Assembly: GCA_029977705.1 (NCBI GenBank) | Contig: JAPOKJ010000014.1 | Span: forward strand, 1 to 64,000 | From: Burkholderiales bacterium | GTDB lineage: Bacteria; Pseudomonadota; Gammaproteobacteria; Burkholderiales; Burkholderiaceae_E | Direction: 5' to 3' | Length of the DNA stretch: 64,000 bases | Part shown: piece after piece, positions 37,942 to 46,463 of the stretch | How the letters are laid out: the number at the start of each line of letters is the position of its first letter | Position numbering within the stretch: position 1 is the first letter of the stretch | The notes under the pieces: model-generated | Told to the model about the DNA's origin: nothing | Seen by the model: the letters and a program-made list of their open reading frames with translations, nothing else | The model's database searches: none | Program-made: the position numbers and the translations under genes

Positions 37942-37968
37942 GGCCGGGCTTTTCTCAAAAGCCAGGCC
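37942..37968. other. 27-bp hairpin before the sugar-type ABC operon
   Basis: GGCC-G-GGCTTTT / CTC / AAAAGCC-A-GGCC, an inverted repeat with 11 of 12 pairs and a 3-base loop, ending 27 bp before the TTG start. No T-run follows. It could end the upstream transcript, act as an operator, or be a leader hairpin. Confidence 0.5.
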
Positions 37969-37995
37969 TGTACAGCAATAATTGGAGAAGACATC

Positions 37996-39381
37996 TTGAG
38001 ACATTCCGTCAAGCGATCGCTGATCGCCGCGGCTGTGGCCGCCTGTTCCCTCGCCGGCTTCACCGCCCCTGCCAGTGCGCAGGAAAAGCTCGTCGTCTGG
38101 TTCACCAAGGGCTTCTATCCCGCCGAGGATGCCGCCCTGAACACGATGATCTACCGCTATGAGCAAAAGACCGGCGTCAAGGTCGAACTCTCGCTCTACG
38201 CGACCCAGGACATCATTCCCAAGACCGTCGCCGCGCTCGATTCCAAATCGCCGCCCGACGTGTCCTTCGGCGTGACCTATGACTTCCAGACCGCCGGCAA
38301 GTGGGCCAGCGAGGGCAAGCTGCAGAACCTGGACAGCATCGCCACCAAGATCAAGGACCGCATCACGGCCGACACCCTGGCCACCGCCAACCTGATCGGC
38401 CCGGACGGCAAGAAGGCGCATTACGCGCTGCCGGTGTACCGCCAAACCATCCACGTCAATTACTGGAAGGACATGCTGGCCGAGGCCGGCTTCAAGGACA
38501 GCGATATCCCCAAGGGCTGGAACGAGTACTGGAACTTCTGGTGCGACAAGGTCCAGCCGGCCTATCGCCAGAAGACCGGCAAGCGCATGTTTGCGATCGG
38601 CCATCCGATGGGCGTCGACTCCACCGACTCGTTCTACAGCTTCCACCAGTTCATGCTGGCCTACAACGTGAAGCTGGTCGATGACAGCGGCAAGGTGCTG
38701 GTCGACGACCCCAAGAACAAGGCTGGCCTGGCCAACTCGCTGCGCGACTACTCGGCGATCTACACCAAGGGCTGCACCCCGCCCTCCTCGACCAGCTGGA
38801 AGGATCCCGACAACAACGTCGCCTTCCACAACCGCACCACCATCATGACCCACAACGCGACCATCTCGGTGGCGGCCAAGTGGCTCGATGACGCCAACAA
38901 TGCCTCGCTCAAGCCCGAGGAGCGCGCCGCCGGCAAGAAGGCCTACGAGGAGCAGATCGCCACCACCCCGTGGCCGAACAAGCCCGACGGCAAGCCGATG
39001 AACTACCTGCAGGCGGTCAAGCTGGTGGTGGCCTTCAAGGGCGCCAAGAACGAGGCCCGGGCCCGCCACTTCCTCGAATTCATGATGGAAGACGCCAACC
39101 TGATCCCGTACACCGAAGGCTCGCTGGGCCGCTGGTATCCGGTCAGCAAGGCAGGCATGGACCGCGACTTCTGGAAGGCTGATCCGCATCGCCGTTCGGT
39201 GGATACCCAGTTCCGCGCCGGCACCTCGGTGTTCCCCTTCGTCTACAACTGGCGCTTCACCAGCCTGAACAACGAGAACGTCTGGGCCAAGGGTGTGAGC
39301 CGCATCGTCAACGACAAGTGGACGCCGGAGAAGGCAGCCGACGAGCTGGTGGCACGTATCAAGGAAGTGGCGGCCAAGTAA
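37996..39381 (+). CDS. Sugar-type ABC transporter solute-binding protein
   Basis: A 461-residue extracellular binding protein of family 1. Signal peptide S-V-K-R-S-L-I-A-A-A-V-A-A-C-S-L ending A-P-A-S-A-Q; mature opening E-K-L-V-V-W-F-T-K-G-F-Y-P, then the N-Y-W-K-D-M-L-A-E-A-G-F segment typical of sugar-binding proteins. The start is TTG; GGAGAAG 5 bp upstream decides it, and no ATG is placed to serve instead. It heads a three-gene operon with two permeases. Ligand unknown: a sugar, sugar acid or polyol. Confidence 0.91.
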   Translation: MRHSVKRSLIAAAVAACSLAGFTAPASAQEKLVVWFTKGFYPAEDAALNTMIYRYEQKTGVKVELSLYATQDIIPKTVAALDSKSPPDVSFGVTYDFQTAGKWASEGKLQNLDSIATKIKDRITADTLATANLIGPDGKKAHYALPVYRQTIHVNYWKDMLAEAGFKDSDIPKGWNEYWNFWCDKVQPAYRQKTGKRMFAIGHPMGVDSTDSFYSFHQFMLAYNVKLVDDSGKVLVDDPKNKAGLANSLRDYSAIYTKGCTPPSSTSWKDPDNNVAFHNRTTIMTHNATISVAAKWLDDANNASLKPEERAAGKKAYEEQIATTPWPNKPDGKPMNYLQAVKLVVAFKGAKNEARARHFLEFMMEDANLIPYTEGSLGRWYPVSKAGMDRDFWKADPHRRSVDTQFRAGTSVFPFVYNWRFTSLNNENVWAKGVSRIVNDKWTPEKAADELVARIKEVAAK

Positions 39382-39443
39382 GGCTGCTGCACGCCTGAGC
39401 TGAACGTGACCTTGACGCAAGCCATGCCACGGGTGCGCAGCGC

Positions 39444-40361
39444 ATGAGCGCCGCCACCCTGGAAGCGGCAAAGGCGCCGGCTGCCCCTGCGCAGCCCGGC
39501 GCCGCCAGCGCACGCAGCGGACCCTATCGGCCAGCCTCCTGGAACCGGGTGGGCTGGCTGATGGTCACGCCCTATCTGCTGGTGTTCGCGCTGTTCGTGG
39601 TCTATCCGGTCACCTACGGCTTCTTCCTGGCCCGCCACCCCGAGAGCTACGTCAAGCTGTGGGCCGACCCGATCTTCGCGAACGCGGTCATCAACTCGGT
39701 GCTGTTCCTGCTGGTGGTGGTGAACCTCAAGTTCATCATCGCGCTTTTCCTGTCCGGCTTCTTCACCCACGAAAAGCGCTGGATCCGATGGGTCTCGCTG
39801 CTCTTCATCCTGCCCTGGGCCGTGCCCTCGATCCCCACCATCCTGTCCTTCCGCTTCATGCTCAATCCGGAGTGGGGGATCATCAATTCGATCATCTTCA
39901 AGCTCACCGGTGCGGACGGCCCGAACTGGCTGAATGACCGCTGGATCGCCTTCTCGATGGCCGGCCTGGTCCACATCTGGAAGTCGCTGCCCTTCTGGAC
40001 CCTGATCCTGTTGACCGGTCGCCTGGCCATCTCCAAGGACCTGTATGAGGCCGCATCGGTCGACGGCGCCACGCGCTGGCAGCAGTTCGTGCATATCACC
40101 TGGCCCTCGATCGCCAGCCTGTACCTGACCTGCACCATCCTGTCCATGATCTGGACCCTGGGAGACTTCAACTCCGTCTACCTGCTCACCGGCGGCGGCC
40201 CCTCTGACCTGACCCATGTGCTGGCCACGCTGGGCATCCGCTACCTGCGCCTGGACCAGGTCGACATGGCGATGGCCACCATCGTCGTGGCCATGCCCCT
40301 GATCCTGCCGCTGGTCTACTTCATGATGAAGCGCCTGTCCAAGGCACCGGACGAAACCTGA
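39444..40361 (+). CDS. Sugar-type ABC permease (MalF/UgpA-like)
   Basis: A 305-residue inner-membrane permease with about six helices. The binding-protein-dependent transport signature (E-A-A-S-V-D-G-A-T-R-W-Q-Q-F) is intact. The N-terminal 30 residues are an Ala/Pro-rich cytoplasmic extension. The start at 39444 has no strong Shine-Dalgarno. It should form the channel with the next gene product. Confidence 0.92.
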   Translation: MSAATLEAAKAPAAPAQPGAASARSGPYRPASWNRVGWLMVTPYLLVFALFVVYPVTYGFFLARHPESYVKLWADPIFANAVINSVLFLLVVVNLKFIIALFLSGFFTHEKRWIRWVSLLFILPWAVPSIPTILSFRFMLNPEWGIINSIIFKLTGADGPNWLNDRWIAFSMAGLVHIWKSLPFWTLILLTGRLAISKDLYEAASVDGATRWQQFVHITWPSIASLYLTCTILSMIWTLGDFNSVYLLTGGGPSDLTHVLATLGIRYLRLDQVDMAMATIVVAMPLILPLVYFMMKRLSKAPDET

Positions 40362-40421
40362 ACCCATGAACCCGACCATGCACCAGGCAAGAATCCAGCC
40401 GCTGCCGTGCCAGGACCGCTC

Positions 40422-41291
40422 ATGAGCAGCGCAGCTTCTGCAAAGCCTTTCAACTGGCGCGGGCTGCGCGAAGAGGCCGGGCTGTGGCTGATCGCGATTC
40501 CGGTGCTGCTGTGGACGCTGATCCCGATCTACCACATGCTGCTGTTCGCAATCTCCAAGAAGGACAGCGCCTTTGCCGGCAAGCTGTGGCCCGATGAGCC
40601 GACGCTGCGCAACTTCGGCCTGGTGTTCCGCGAACAGCACCACTACCTGAACCACTTCTGGAGCCAGCTGGGCAGCTCGGTGCTGATCGCCTTCATGACC
40701 GGCCTGCTCACCCTGGCCATTGCCACCGGCACGGCCTTTGCCATCAGCCGCCTGAAGCTTCGTGGCGGGCGCTGGATCATGAACTTTGCCCTGTTCACCT
40801 ATTTCATTCCGGCCGCCTTCCTGGCCGTGCCGATGTACAAGGCGATGGGCATGTACGGGCTGCTCAACAGCCGCGCCGCGATGATCCTGGCCATGGTCAC
40901 CCTGGCCTCGCCCTATGCCATCTGGGTGCTCAAGCAGGCCTCGGACCGCCTGCCAGCGGAACTCGACGAAGCGGCCATCATGGACGGGGCCAGTGCCTGG
41001 CAACTGTTCCGCCTGGTCTACCTGCCGCTGATGGTGCCCAGCCTGGTGGCAATCGGCACCTATGCCGTGCTGCTGGCCTGGAACGAGTACCTGTACGCCT
41101 TCCTGCTCATGTCCAACGAGAAGGAAGTGACCCTGTCGGTGGCGCTGGGCCTGTTCATGGCGGCCGACGACTCGCCCTGGGAACTGCTGATGACCACCGG
41201 CTTCCTGTATGCGCTGCCGCCCGCGGCGATCTACTACGCCTTCAAGAAGTACATGGTCTCGGGCCTGACGGCGGGCGCCGTCAAGAGCTAG
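40422..41291 (+). CDS. Sugar-type ABC permease (MalG/UgpE-like)
   Basis: A 289-residue permease with six helices and the E-A-A-I-M-D-G-A-S-A-W-Q-L-F coupling motif. I chose ATG at 40422, preceded by AGGA. Its TAG stop is the first three bases of the left arm of the palindromic element at 41289. No ATP-binding subunit follows; a shared MalK/MsmK-type ATPase must be encoded elsewhere if the importer works. Confidence 0.92.
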   Translation: MSSAASAKPFNWRGLREEAGLWLIAIPVLLWTLIPIYHMLLFAISKKDSAFAGKLWPDEPTLRNFGLVFREQHHYLNHFWSQLGSSVLIAFMTGLLTLAIATGTAFAISRLKLRGGRWIMNFALFTYFIPAAFLAVPMYKAMGMYGLLNSRAAMILAMVTLASPYAIWVLKQASDRLPAELDEAAIMDGASAWQLFRLVYLPLMVPSLVAIGTYAVLLAWNEYLYAFLLMSNEKEVTLSVALGLFMAADDSPWELLMTTGFLYALPPAAIYYAFKKYMVSGLTAGAVKS

Positions 41292-41346
41292 GGAAGGTCC
41301 GCAAAACCTCTCGCGCCCGCGGCGGAGTCTTTGCGGACCTTCCCTA
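41289..41346. repeat. Long palindromic element between convergent genes, copy 2
   Basis: Perfect 17-bp arms TAGGGAAGGTCCGCAAA (41289-41305) and TTTGCGGACCTTCCCTA (41330-41346) around a 24-bp loop. The TAG stop of the permease gene (plus) and the TAG stop of the VOC gene (minus) are the outer ends of the two arms. Bases 41289-41320 match the element at 16223-16254 in inverted orientation at 31 of 32 positions. Likely a bidirectional terminator and a repeat family. Confidence 0.85.
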
Positions 41347-42216
41347 GACCCGGATCGCCGCCGCTCCCCAAAGGTTGAAGGCCTTGTAGTCGAAGCGCCA
41401 GTGCCCGGGCGCACGGCCGAAGGGGACCGACTCGAGTTCGGCCGAGATCTCCACCATGCGGCCATCCGGATCGTTCACGAAGATGAACAGGTTGTTGCCC
41501 ACCCCGTGGCGGCCTGCCCCCCAGAAGATCTTGGTGCCGAAGCGGGCAAAGTGATCGCCCCAGTCGCGAATCCCGTTCCAGTCCGGGGCCTCGAAGCTGA
41601 AATGATCCAGACCCGGCCGGCCGTTGGCAAACAAGGCCAGCAGGTGGTGCTCATCGGTGGTGCGCAGGAAGACCGAGCGCAGCTTGCGATCGTCCCCGGT
41701 GACATAGTCCGACAGGGCGAAGCCAAGCTGGTTCTGATAGAAGGCGCTGAGCTCGCCGATCCTGGCGGAGCCCAGCCCGAAGTGCTGCAGTCGTGCCGGC
41801 AGGATGCCCGCCCTCGGCGCGACCGCCCGGTGCCGCTGGCCGCGGCCAAACACCAGCCGGTTGCCTTCCGGATCATCCAGGGCCAGGGCCTCGAGAAATA
41901 CCGGATGCCAGTCCAGGCGGCGGGCCCCCATGCGCTCGAGCAGGGCGCAGGCCGCGCGCCAGCGCCGGGCAAACACCTCGATGCCGATCTCGCCGAGCGC
42001 CGCCGTGTTCGACGGCGAGAGCAGCACCTGGCGGCCCGGCCCGCGCAGCAACACGGCACGCTCGGCCTCGAAGCGCTGCTCGACCACCGGGAAGTGGGCC
42101 GGTACCTGGTCCGGATCCATCGGCAGCACCTCGCCCAGGCCGACCTGTTGCTGATAGAAGGCCTGCATGGCCGCCATCTGAGGCGTCAGCAGGTGGATGT
42201 AGGACAGAGTGCTCAT
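41344..42216 (-). CDS. VOC-superfamily protein (extradiol dioxygenase/glyoxalase-like)
   Basis: A 290-residue two-module VOC protein. The C-terminal module carries likely metal ligands: H in R-L-Q-H-F-G-L-G, H in G-L-D-H-F-S-F-E and E in M-V-E-I-S-A-E, the order found in extradiol ring-cleavage dioxygenases. The N-terminal module (Y-I-H-L-L-T-P) has lost such a set. Start at 42216 (M-S-T-L-S-Y-I-H); the upstream frame is not conserved-looking. A role in catechol cleavage is possible but unproven. It is divergent from the molybdenum hydroxylase genes. Confidence 0.85.
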   Translation of the reverse strand: MSTLSYIHLLTPQMAAMQAFYQQQVGLGEVLPMDPDQVPAHFPVVEQRFEAERAVLLRGPGRQVLLSPSNTAALGEIGIEVFARRWRAACALLERMGARRLDWHPVFLEALALDDPEGNRLVFGRGQRHRAVAPRAGILPARLQHFGLGSARIGELSAFYQNQLGFALSDYVTGDDRKLRSVFLRTTDEHHLLALFANGRPGLDHFSFEAPDWNGIRDWGDHFARFGTKIFWGAGRHGVGNNLFIFVNDPDGRMVEISAELESVPFGRAPGHWRFDYKAFNLWGAAAIRV

Positions 42217-42472
42217 CAAGAAATCCCCGCGATACCCGCGCGCCCAGCACGCGTCAGGCCCGTATTGAACCACGCCCCCGTCATGTCACCGGGCCCCGAA
42301 TGCCTGCCCGCTCCAGGGCGTCGCGACGATTTCGGTGCCCGCGCCCAACTGCCGGGCAAACCCGACTTTCGCGTAGGGTCACAAGGTGCTATTGTTGCGA
42401 GTCCCGAATAGCTCGGGCGCCGACCCTGCAATGCCAGGCGGGTCGACGTGACATCCAACAAGAGGAGACTTC

Positions 42473-42934
42473 ATGGCCACGAATTTCACGCTGAACGGGC
42501 GTCCCGTTTCAGCCAACTCTGACGCGGACACGCCCCTGCTGTGGGTGATTCGCGACGAACTGGGCCTGACCGGCACCAAGTTCGGCTGCGGCGCGGCCCT
42601 GTGCGGCGCCTGTACCGTTCATGTCAACGGCCAGCCCGGCCGCGCCTGCGTCACGCCGGTCTCGGCCATCGCCGGCCAGTCGATCGCCACGATCGAGTCC
42701 CTGGGCAGCACCAACACGCATCCGCTGCAAAAAGCATGGATCAAGCATGACGTGCCCCAGTGCGGTTACTGCCAGTCCGGCCAGCTGATGGCGGCCAGCG
42801 CCCTGCTCGCCAAGAACAAGAACCCGTCCGACAAGGACATCGAAGAAGCCATGAGCGGCAACCTGTGCCGTTGTGGGACCTACGGTCGTATCGCAGCCGC
42901 CATCAAGGATGCTGCGGCCGAGATGCGTGGTTAA
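42473..42934 (+). CDS. Molybdenum hydroxylase small subunit, [2Fe-2S] protein (IorA-like)
   Basis: A 153-residue subunit with two [2Fe-2S] clusters. Plant-type cluster ligands C39, C44, C47 and C59 ([12 protein letters not shown]); second cluster C97, C100, C132 and C134 (C-G-Y-C-Q-S-G and C-R-C-G). It passes electrons from the molybdenum site of the partner encoded 13 bp downstream. It has no signal peptide, so it must be exported with the Tat-dependent large subunit. The ATG has GAGGAG upstream. Substrates of the family include isoquinoline and aldehydes. Confidence 0.94.
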   Translation: MATNFTLNGRPVSANSDADTPLLWVIRDELGLTGTKFGCGAALCGACTVHVNGQPGRACVTPVSAIAGQSIATIESLGSTNTHPLQKAWIKHDVPQCGYCQSGQLMAASALLAKNKNPSDKDIEEAMSGNLCRCGTYGRIAAAIKDAAAEMRG

Positions 42935-42947
42935 GGAGAAAAGCACC

Positions 42948-45077
42948 ATGACCATGAATCGTCGCGAATTCGTCAAGACCAGCTCCGTCGCCACCGGCGG
43001 CCTGATGCTGGGCGTCAGCCTGCAGATGGGTCCCAAGGTGGCCCAGGCGGCAGGTACCGTGTACACCCCGAATGCCTGGGTGCACATCTCCGATGACAAC
43101 ATCATCACCCTGATCTCGGCCCGCTCAGAGATGGGCCAGGGCGTGTACACCTCGATGCCGATGCTGATCGCCGAGGAACTGAACGTGCCGCTGTCCAGCG
43201 TGCGCGTCGCCATCGCCCCCCCGGGTGCGGCCTACGTCAACGCCATGCTGGGCGCCCAGATCACCGGCGGCTCGACCTCGGTGCGCGAGGGCTGGGAAAA
43301 GCTGCGCGTCGGCGGTGCCCAGGTGCGCGAGATGCTGCGTGAAGCCGCTGCCAAGAAGTGGAATGTGCCGATGGCCCAGGTCAAGGCCGAAGGCGGCATG
43401 CTGACCGGCCCGGCCGGCCAGAGCGCCACCTACGGTTCGCTGGCCGGTGATGCCGCCAAGCTGAAGGTGCCCGACAAGGTCGCCCTGCGCGATCCGAAAG
43501 ACTTCCGCATCGTCGGCAAGAAGGCCACCCGCCTCGACACCCCGATGAAGGTCAACGGCACCGCCCAGTTCGGCATCGACGTCAAGCTGCCCGGCATGGT
43601 GTATGCCTCGGTGCTGCAAAGCCCGGTCATCGGCGGCAAGCCCAAGTCCTTCGACGGCAGCAAGGCCAAGGCCATGCCCGGCGTGATCGACGTGGTCGGC
43701 CTGCCCGATGGCGTGGCGGTGGTCGCCGATACCTACTGGCGTGCCCGCAAGGCCCGCGACCAGGTTTCGGTGCAATGGGATGACGGCCCCGGCGGGTCGC
43801 TGTCCACCGCTGGCATGTGGCAGGGCCTGCGCGATGCTGCCCAGAACGGCAAGCTGTTCCACGTCAACAGCAGCGGCAATTACGAGTCCGCCGTAGGCGG
43901 TGCCGCCAAGGTCCTCACCTCGGACTACACCGTGCCCAATCTGGCGCACGCACCGCTCGAGCCGATGAACTTTACGGCCGACTTCAAGAACGGCAAGATC
44001 CGCCTGATCGGACCGACCCAGTTCCAGCAGGGCGTGGCCGGTGCCATCGCCGCCGTGCTCGGCATCAAGCCTGAGGACATCACCGTCGAGACCACCTTCC
44101 TGGGTGGCGGTTTCGGCCGTCGCCTGGAGCTGGACTTCGTGCTCCAGGCCGCCCTGACCTCGAAGGCCGTTGGCCGCCCGGTCAAGGTGCTGTGGACGCG
44201 CGAAGACGACATGACCCATGACTTCTACCGTCCGCTGGCGCTCAACCGCCTGCGTGCCGGCATGGACAGCAACGGCAAGGTGGTGGCCATGGCCCACCAG
44301 GTGACCTCGCAGTCGATCACCCAGCGTGCCTTCGGCCTGCCCAAGGACATCGCCGACCCGTTCATGCTCGAAGCTGCGGTGGCGCCTTACGAGATCGCCA
44401 ATACCAACCACAGCCTGGTCATGCATGACACCGGGCAGCGGGTGGGCTACTGGCGCTGCGTGAGCCACTACTTCAACTGCTTTGCCAACGAAGGCTTTGT
44501 GGATGAACTGGCCCAGGCCGCTGGCAAGGACCCGGTCGCGTTCCGTCTCGACATGCTGAAGGGCAAGCCGCGCTTTGCCAACGTCCTGCGCCAGGCAGCC
44601 GACCGTGCAGGCTGGGGCAAGCCCCTGGCCGCCGGCCGTGCCCAGGGCGTGGCCCTGATGGAAGGCTATGACACCTACATGGCCATGGTGGCCGAAGTGT
44701 CGCGTGGCAGCGATGGCGAGATCCGTGTCCACAAGGTGACCTCGGTCTCCGACATGGGCCGTGTGGTGAACCCCGATACGGTCGATGCCCAGATCATGTC
44801 CAGCATCATCTACGGTCTGAGTTCGGCGCTGTACAACGAGATCACCTTCGACAAGGGTCGCGTGCAACAGACCAACTTCGACAATTACCGTGTGATGCGC
44901 ATGAACGAAGCACCGGTGATCGACAGCGTGGTCGTGGCCAGCACCGAGAAGCCCGGCGGTATCGGCGAACCCGGTACGGCCGTGTCGGTGGCTGCGGTTG
45001 CCAATGCGGTGTCCCGACTGATCGGCAAGCGTGTCCGCACCCTGCCGATGACGCCTGAGAAACTGCGTCAGGCCTGA
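42948..45077 (+). CDS. Molybdenum hydroxylase large subunit, Tat-exported (IorB-like)
   Basis: A 709-residue molybdopterin-binding subunit. The N-terminus has the twin-arginine motif N-R-R-E-F-V-K (R5, R6) and a hydrophobic segment, so the folded holoenzyme should be moved to the periplasm. Domain hallmarks: G-G-G-F-G-R-R before the cofactor region, Y-W-R-C-V-S-H in the middle and the catalytic Glu in G-I-G-E-P-G-T near the C-terminus. AAGGAG sits 9 bp before the ATG at 42948. No XdhC-like maturation gene or cytochrome c is adjacent. A terminator follows about 90 bp later. Confidence 0.93.
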   Translation: MTMNRREFVKTSSVATGGLMLGVSLQMGPKVAQAAGTVYTPNAWVHISDDNIITLISARSEMGQGVYTSMPMLIAEELNVPLSSVRVAIAPPGAAYVNAMLGAQITGGSTSVREGWEKLRVGGAQVREMLREAAAKKWNVPMAQVKAEGGMLTGPAGQSATYGSLAGDAAKLKVPDKVALRDPKDFRIVGKKATRLDTPMKVNGTAQFGIDVKLPGMVYASVLQSPVIGGKPKSFDGSKAKAMPGVIDVVGLPDGVAVVADTYWRARKARDQVSVQWDDGPGGSLSTAGMWQGLRDAAQNGKLFHVNSSGNYESAVGGAAKVLTSDYTVPNLAHAPLEPMNFTADFKNGKIRLIGPTQFQQGVAGAIAAVLGIKPEDITVETTFLGGGFGRRLELDFVLQAALTSKAVGRPVKVLWTREDDMTHDFYRPLALNRLRAGMDSNGKVVAMAHQVTSQSITQRAFGLPKDIADPFMLEAAVAPYEIANTNHSLVMHDTGQRVGYWRCVSHYFNCFANEGFVDELAQAAGKDPVAFRLDMLKGKPRFANVLRQAADRAGWGKPLAAGRAQGVALMEGYDTYMAMVAEVSRGSDGEIRVHKVTSVSDMGRVVNPDTVDAQIMSSIIYGLSSALYNEITFDKGRVQQTNFDNYRVMRMNEAPVIDSVVVASTEKPGGIGEPGTAVSVAAVANAVSRLIGKRVRTLPMTPEKLRQA

Positions 45078-45164
45078 GGCTTGAAGGCAGCCGGCTGACG
45101 CCGGGCTGCCGATGGCTTGAAGCCAGCCCGCTTCTTGCGGGCAGTGCTTCGGTTCACGAGCTGC

Positions 45165-45203
45165 AAAACGGCTGACCCCAAAAGGGTCGGCCGTTTTTCT
45201 TTG
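45165..45203. terminator. Bidirectional Rho-independent terminator
   Basis: A 14-bp stem (AAAACGGC-T-GACCC at 45165-45178 against GGGTC-G-GCCGTTTT at 45184-45197, one T-G wobble) with a 5-base loop, followed by T-rich sequence on the plus strand; the A-run on the left would give U's on the minus strand. It separates the molybdenum hydroxylase operon from the convergent acetyltransferase operon. Confidence 0.88.
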
Positions 45204-45208
45204 GGGGC

Positions 45209-46459
45209 TCAGGGTGCCGGGGCGGGCAAGGCGGCCGATGATTCCAGTGCCGAGCGATCCTCCCGCTGCCAGCGACCGAACCAGCGGGCGTGGCGGATGA
45301 CCAGCCAGGCGCCGGCGCCGGAGCCCTCCATCGCCAGCAGGTCCGGGCCGAAATCCTCGGCCGCCGGGGCCTTGCCGGTCATCACGTCGAGCATCTTCAG
45401 GCCCACCGTGGGCCGCGGATGGAAGTCGCTTCGGTACCAGTGGCCCTGGACGGCCGGTCGCAGGATCCCTTCGAGCACGACCGCATTCGGATAGAAAAAG
45501 TCATGCAGGTGCAATTTGGCCCTGCAGCCCTGGCGCGCCTGCTGGAACAAGGCCAGGGTGGCCAGCTTGCGGGCCAGGATCTTGCGATGTCCCTTCTCGG
45601 TCCAGAAGCTGCTGGCGTGGTGCGGCGTGTAGTACGCATGGACCTGCAGCGGCCGCGTGCAGACCGCCTGCAAGGCCTGCCGCAGCCAGCCCAGGTTCTC
45701 CTGTTGCGCCGCGATGTCCTCGTCGCCGGCGGCCGCGTCGGGCAGTGCGGCATCGATCGCCAGGGCCTGACCCGTGGGCAGGATCTGTGCCTTCATCATG
45801 GCCAGGGATGCGGCATGGGGGGCATACTGGGCGCGATCATAGGCGCGCAGCAGGCTTTGCTTGGGGCGGCCCTCGCGCGCCTGTTCCATCATCTTGAGCG
45901 AGGACACATTGGAGGCAATCGCGGCGCCGGACAGGGTGGTCGCAAAGAAACGGTGCCAGTCCCTCAGGGGCGTCGGCTGGCCATCGGCGCGCACGCTCAG
46001 GATGTCCTCGTTGAAACCGTATTGCGTCGGCGGGCGCCGCTGATGGGTGGAAAAGGAATCCAGATTCAGCAGGACGGTATCGAGGGTGCCCAGCGCCAGC
46101 GCCGACTGCAGGAAGCGGAAATTCTCGTAGGGCTGGGCACCGGAGGCGGCAAAGTTGAAGAATTCCCGTCCGAAGTAGGTGGATACTTCCTCGTAATCAA
46201 AGGCATCACGGGCCCAGGAGGCGCCAAAGGCCGCCACCCGTGGACGCAGCCGGTCGAACAGGATCGGCTTGTAGGTACGCTCCCAGCCGACGTTGTTCTG
46301 CAGGATGCGCTGGTTCTGCGGCGAGGCAATCACATCGAGCAGGTGACGGTTGACGCCGGCCACGACGGCAAACAGCAGGGCCGTGGTCAGCCCGAAGACG
46401 CGCAGGTGGCGCCAGCCCAGTTGGCGTTGCGCGAGCGCTTGGGGAGCAGGCGACATCAC
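45209..46459 (-). CDS. Membrane-anchored SGNH-like protein, MBOAT partner
   Basis: A 416-residue protein with one N-terminal transmembrane helix (about residues 20-36) and a long extracytoplasmic part. G-A-S-W around S81, N-F-A-A-S-G-A-Q-P near residue 102-110 and S-D-F-H-P-R-P near the C-terminus resemble the Ser, Gly/Asn and Asp-His blocks of SGNH hydrolases such as DltD or AlgX/AlgJ; this is pattern reading, not a search result. It starts 4 bp after the MBOAT gene, so the pair probably transfers acyl groups to an exported polymer. No polymer biosynthesis genes are adjacent. Confidence 0.75.
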   Translation of the reverse strand: MMSPAPQALAQRQLGWRHLRVFGLTTALLFAVVAGVNRHLLDVIASPQNQRILQNNVGWERTYKPILFDRLRPRVAAFGASWARDAFDYEEVSTYFGREFFNFAASGAQPYENFRFLQSALALGTLDTVLLNLDSFSTHQRRPPTQYGFNEDILSVRADGQPTPLRDWHRFFATTLSGAAIASNVSSLKMMEQAREGRPKQSLLRAYDRAQYAPHAASLAMMKAQILPTGQALAIDAALPDAAAGDEDIAAQQENLGWLRQALQAVCTRPLQVHAYYTPHHASSFWTEKGHRKILARKLATLALFQQARQGCRAKLHLHDFFYPNAVVLEGILRPAVQGHWYRSDFHPRPTVGLKMLDVMTGKAPAAEDFGPDLLAMEGSGAGAWLVIRHARWFGRWQREDRSALESSAALPAPAP

Positions 46460-46463
46460 GGGC

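Noticed and set aside
36910-39513. 867-codon antisense frame across the Bug and sugar-binding genes
   Set aside because: Crosses two clear genes and an intergenic gap; low-complexity translation.
42367-42395. Promoter TTTCGC-17-TATTGT before the molybdenum hydroxylase genes
   Set aside because: The -10 is acceptable but the -35 matches only two bases of the consensus; not strong enough to list.
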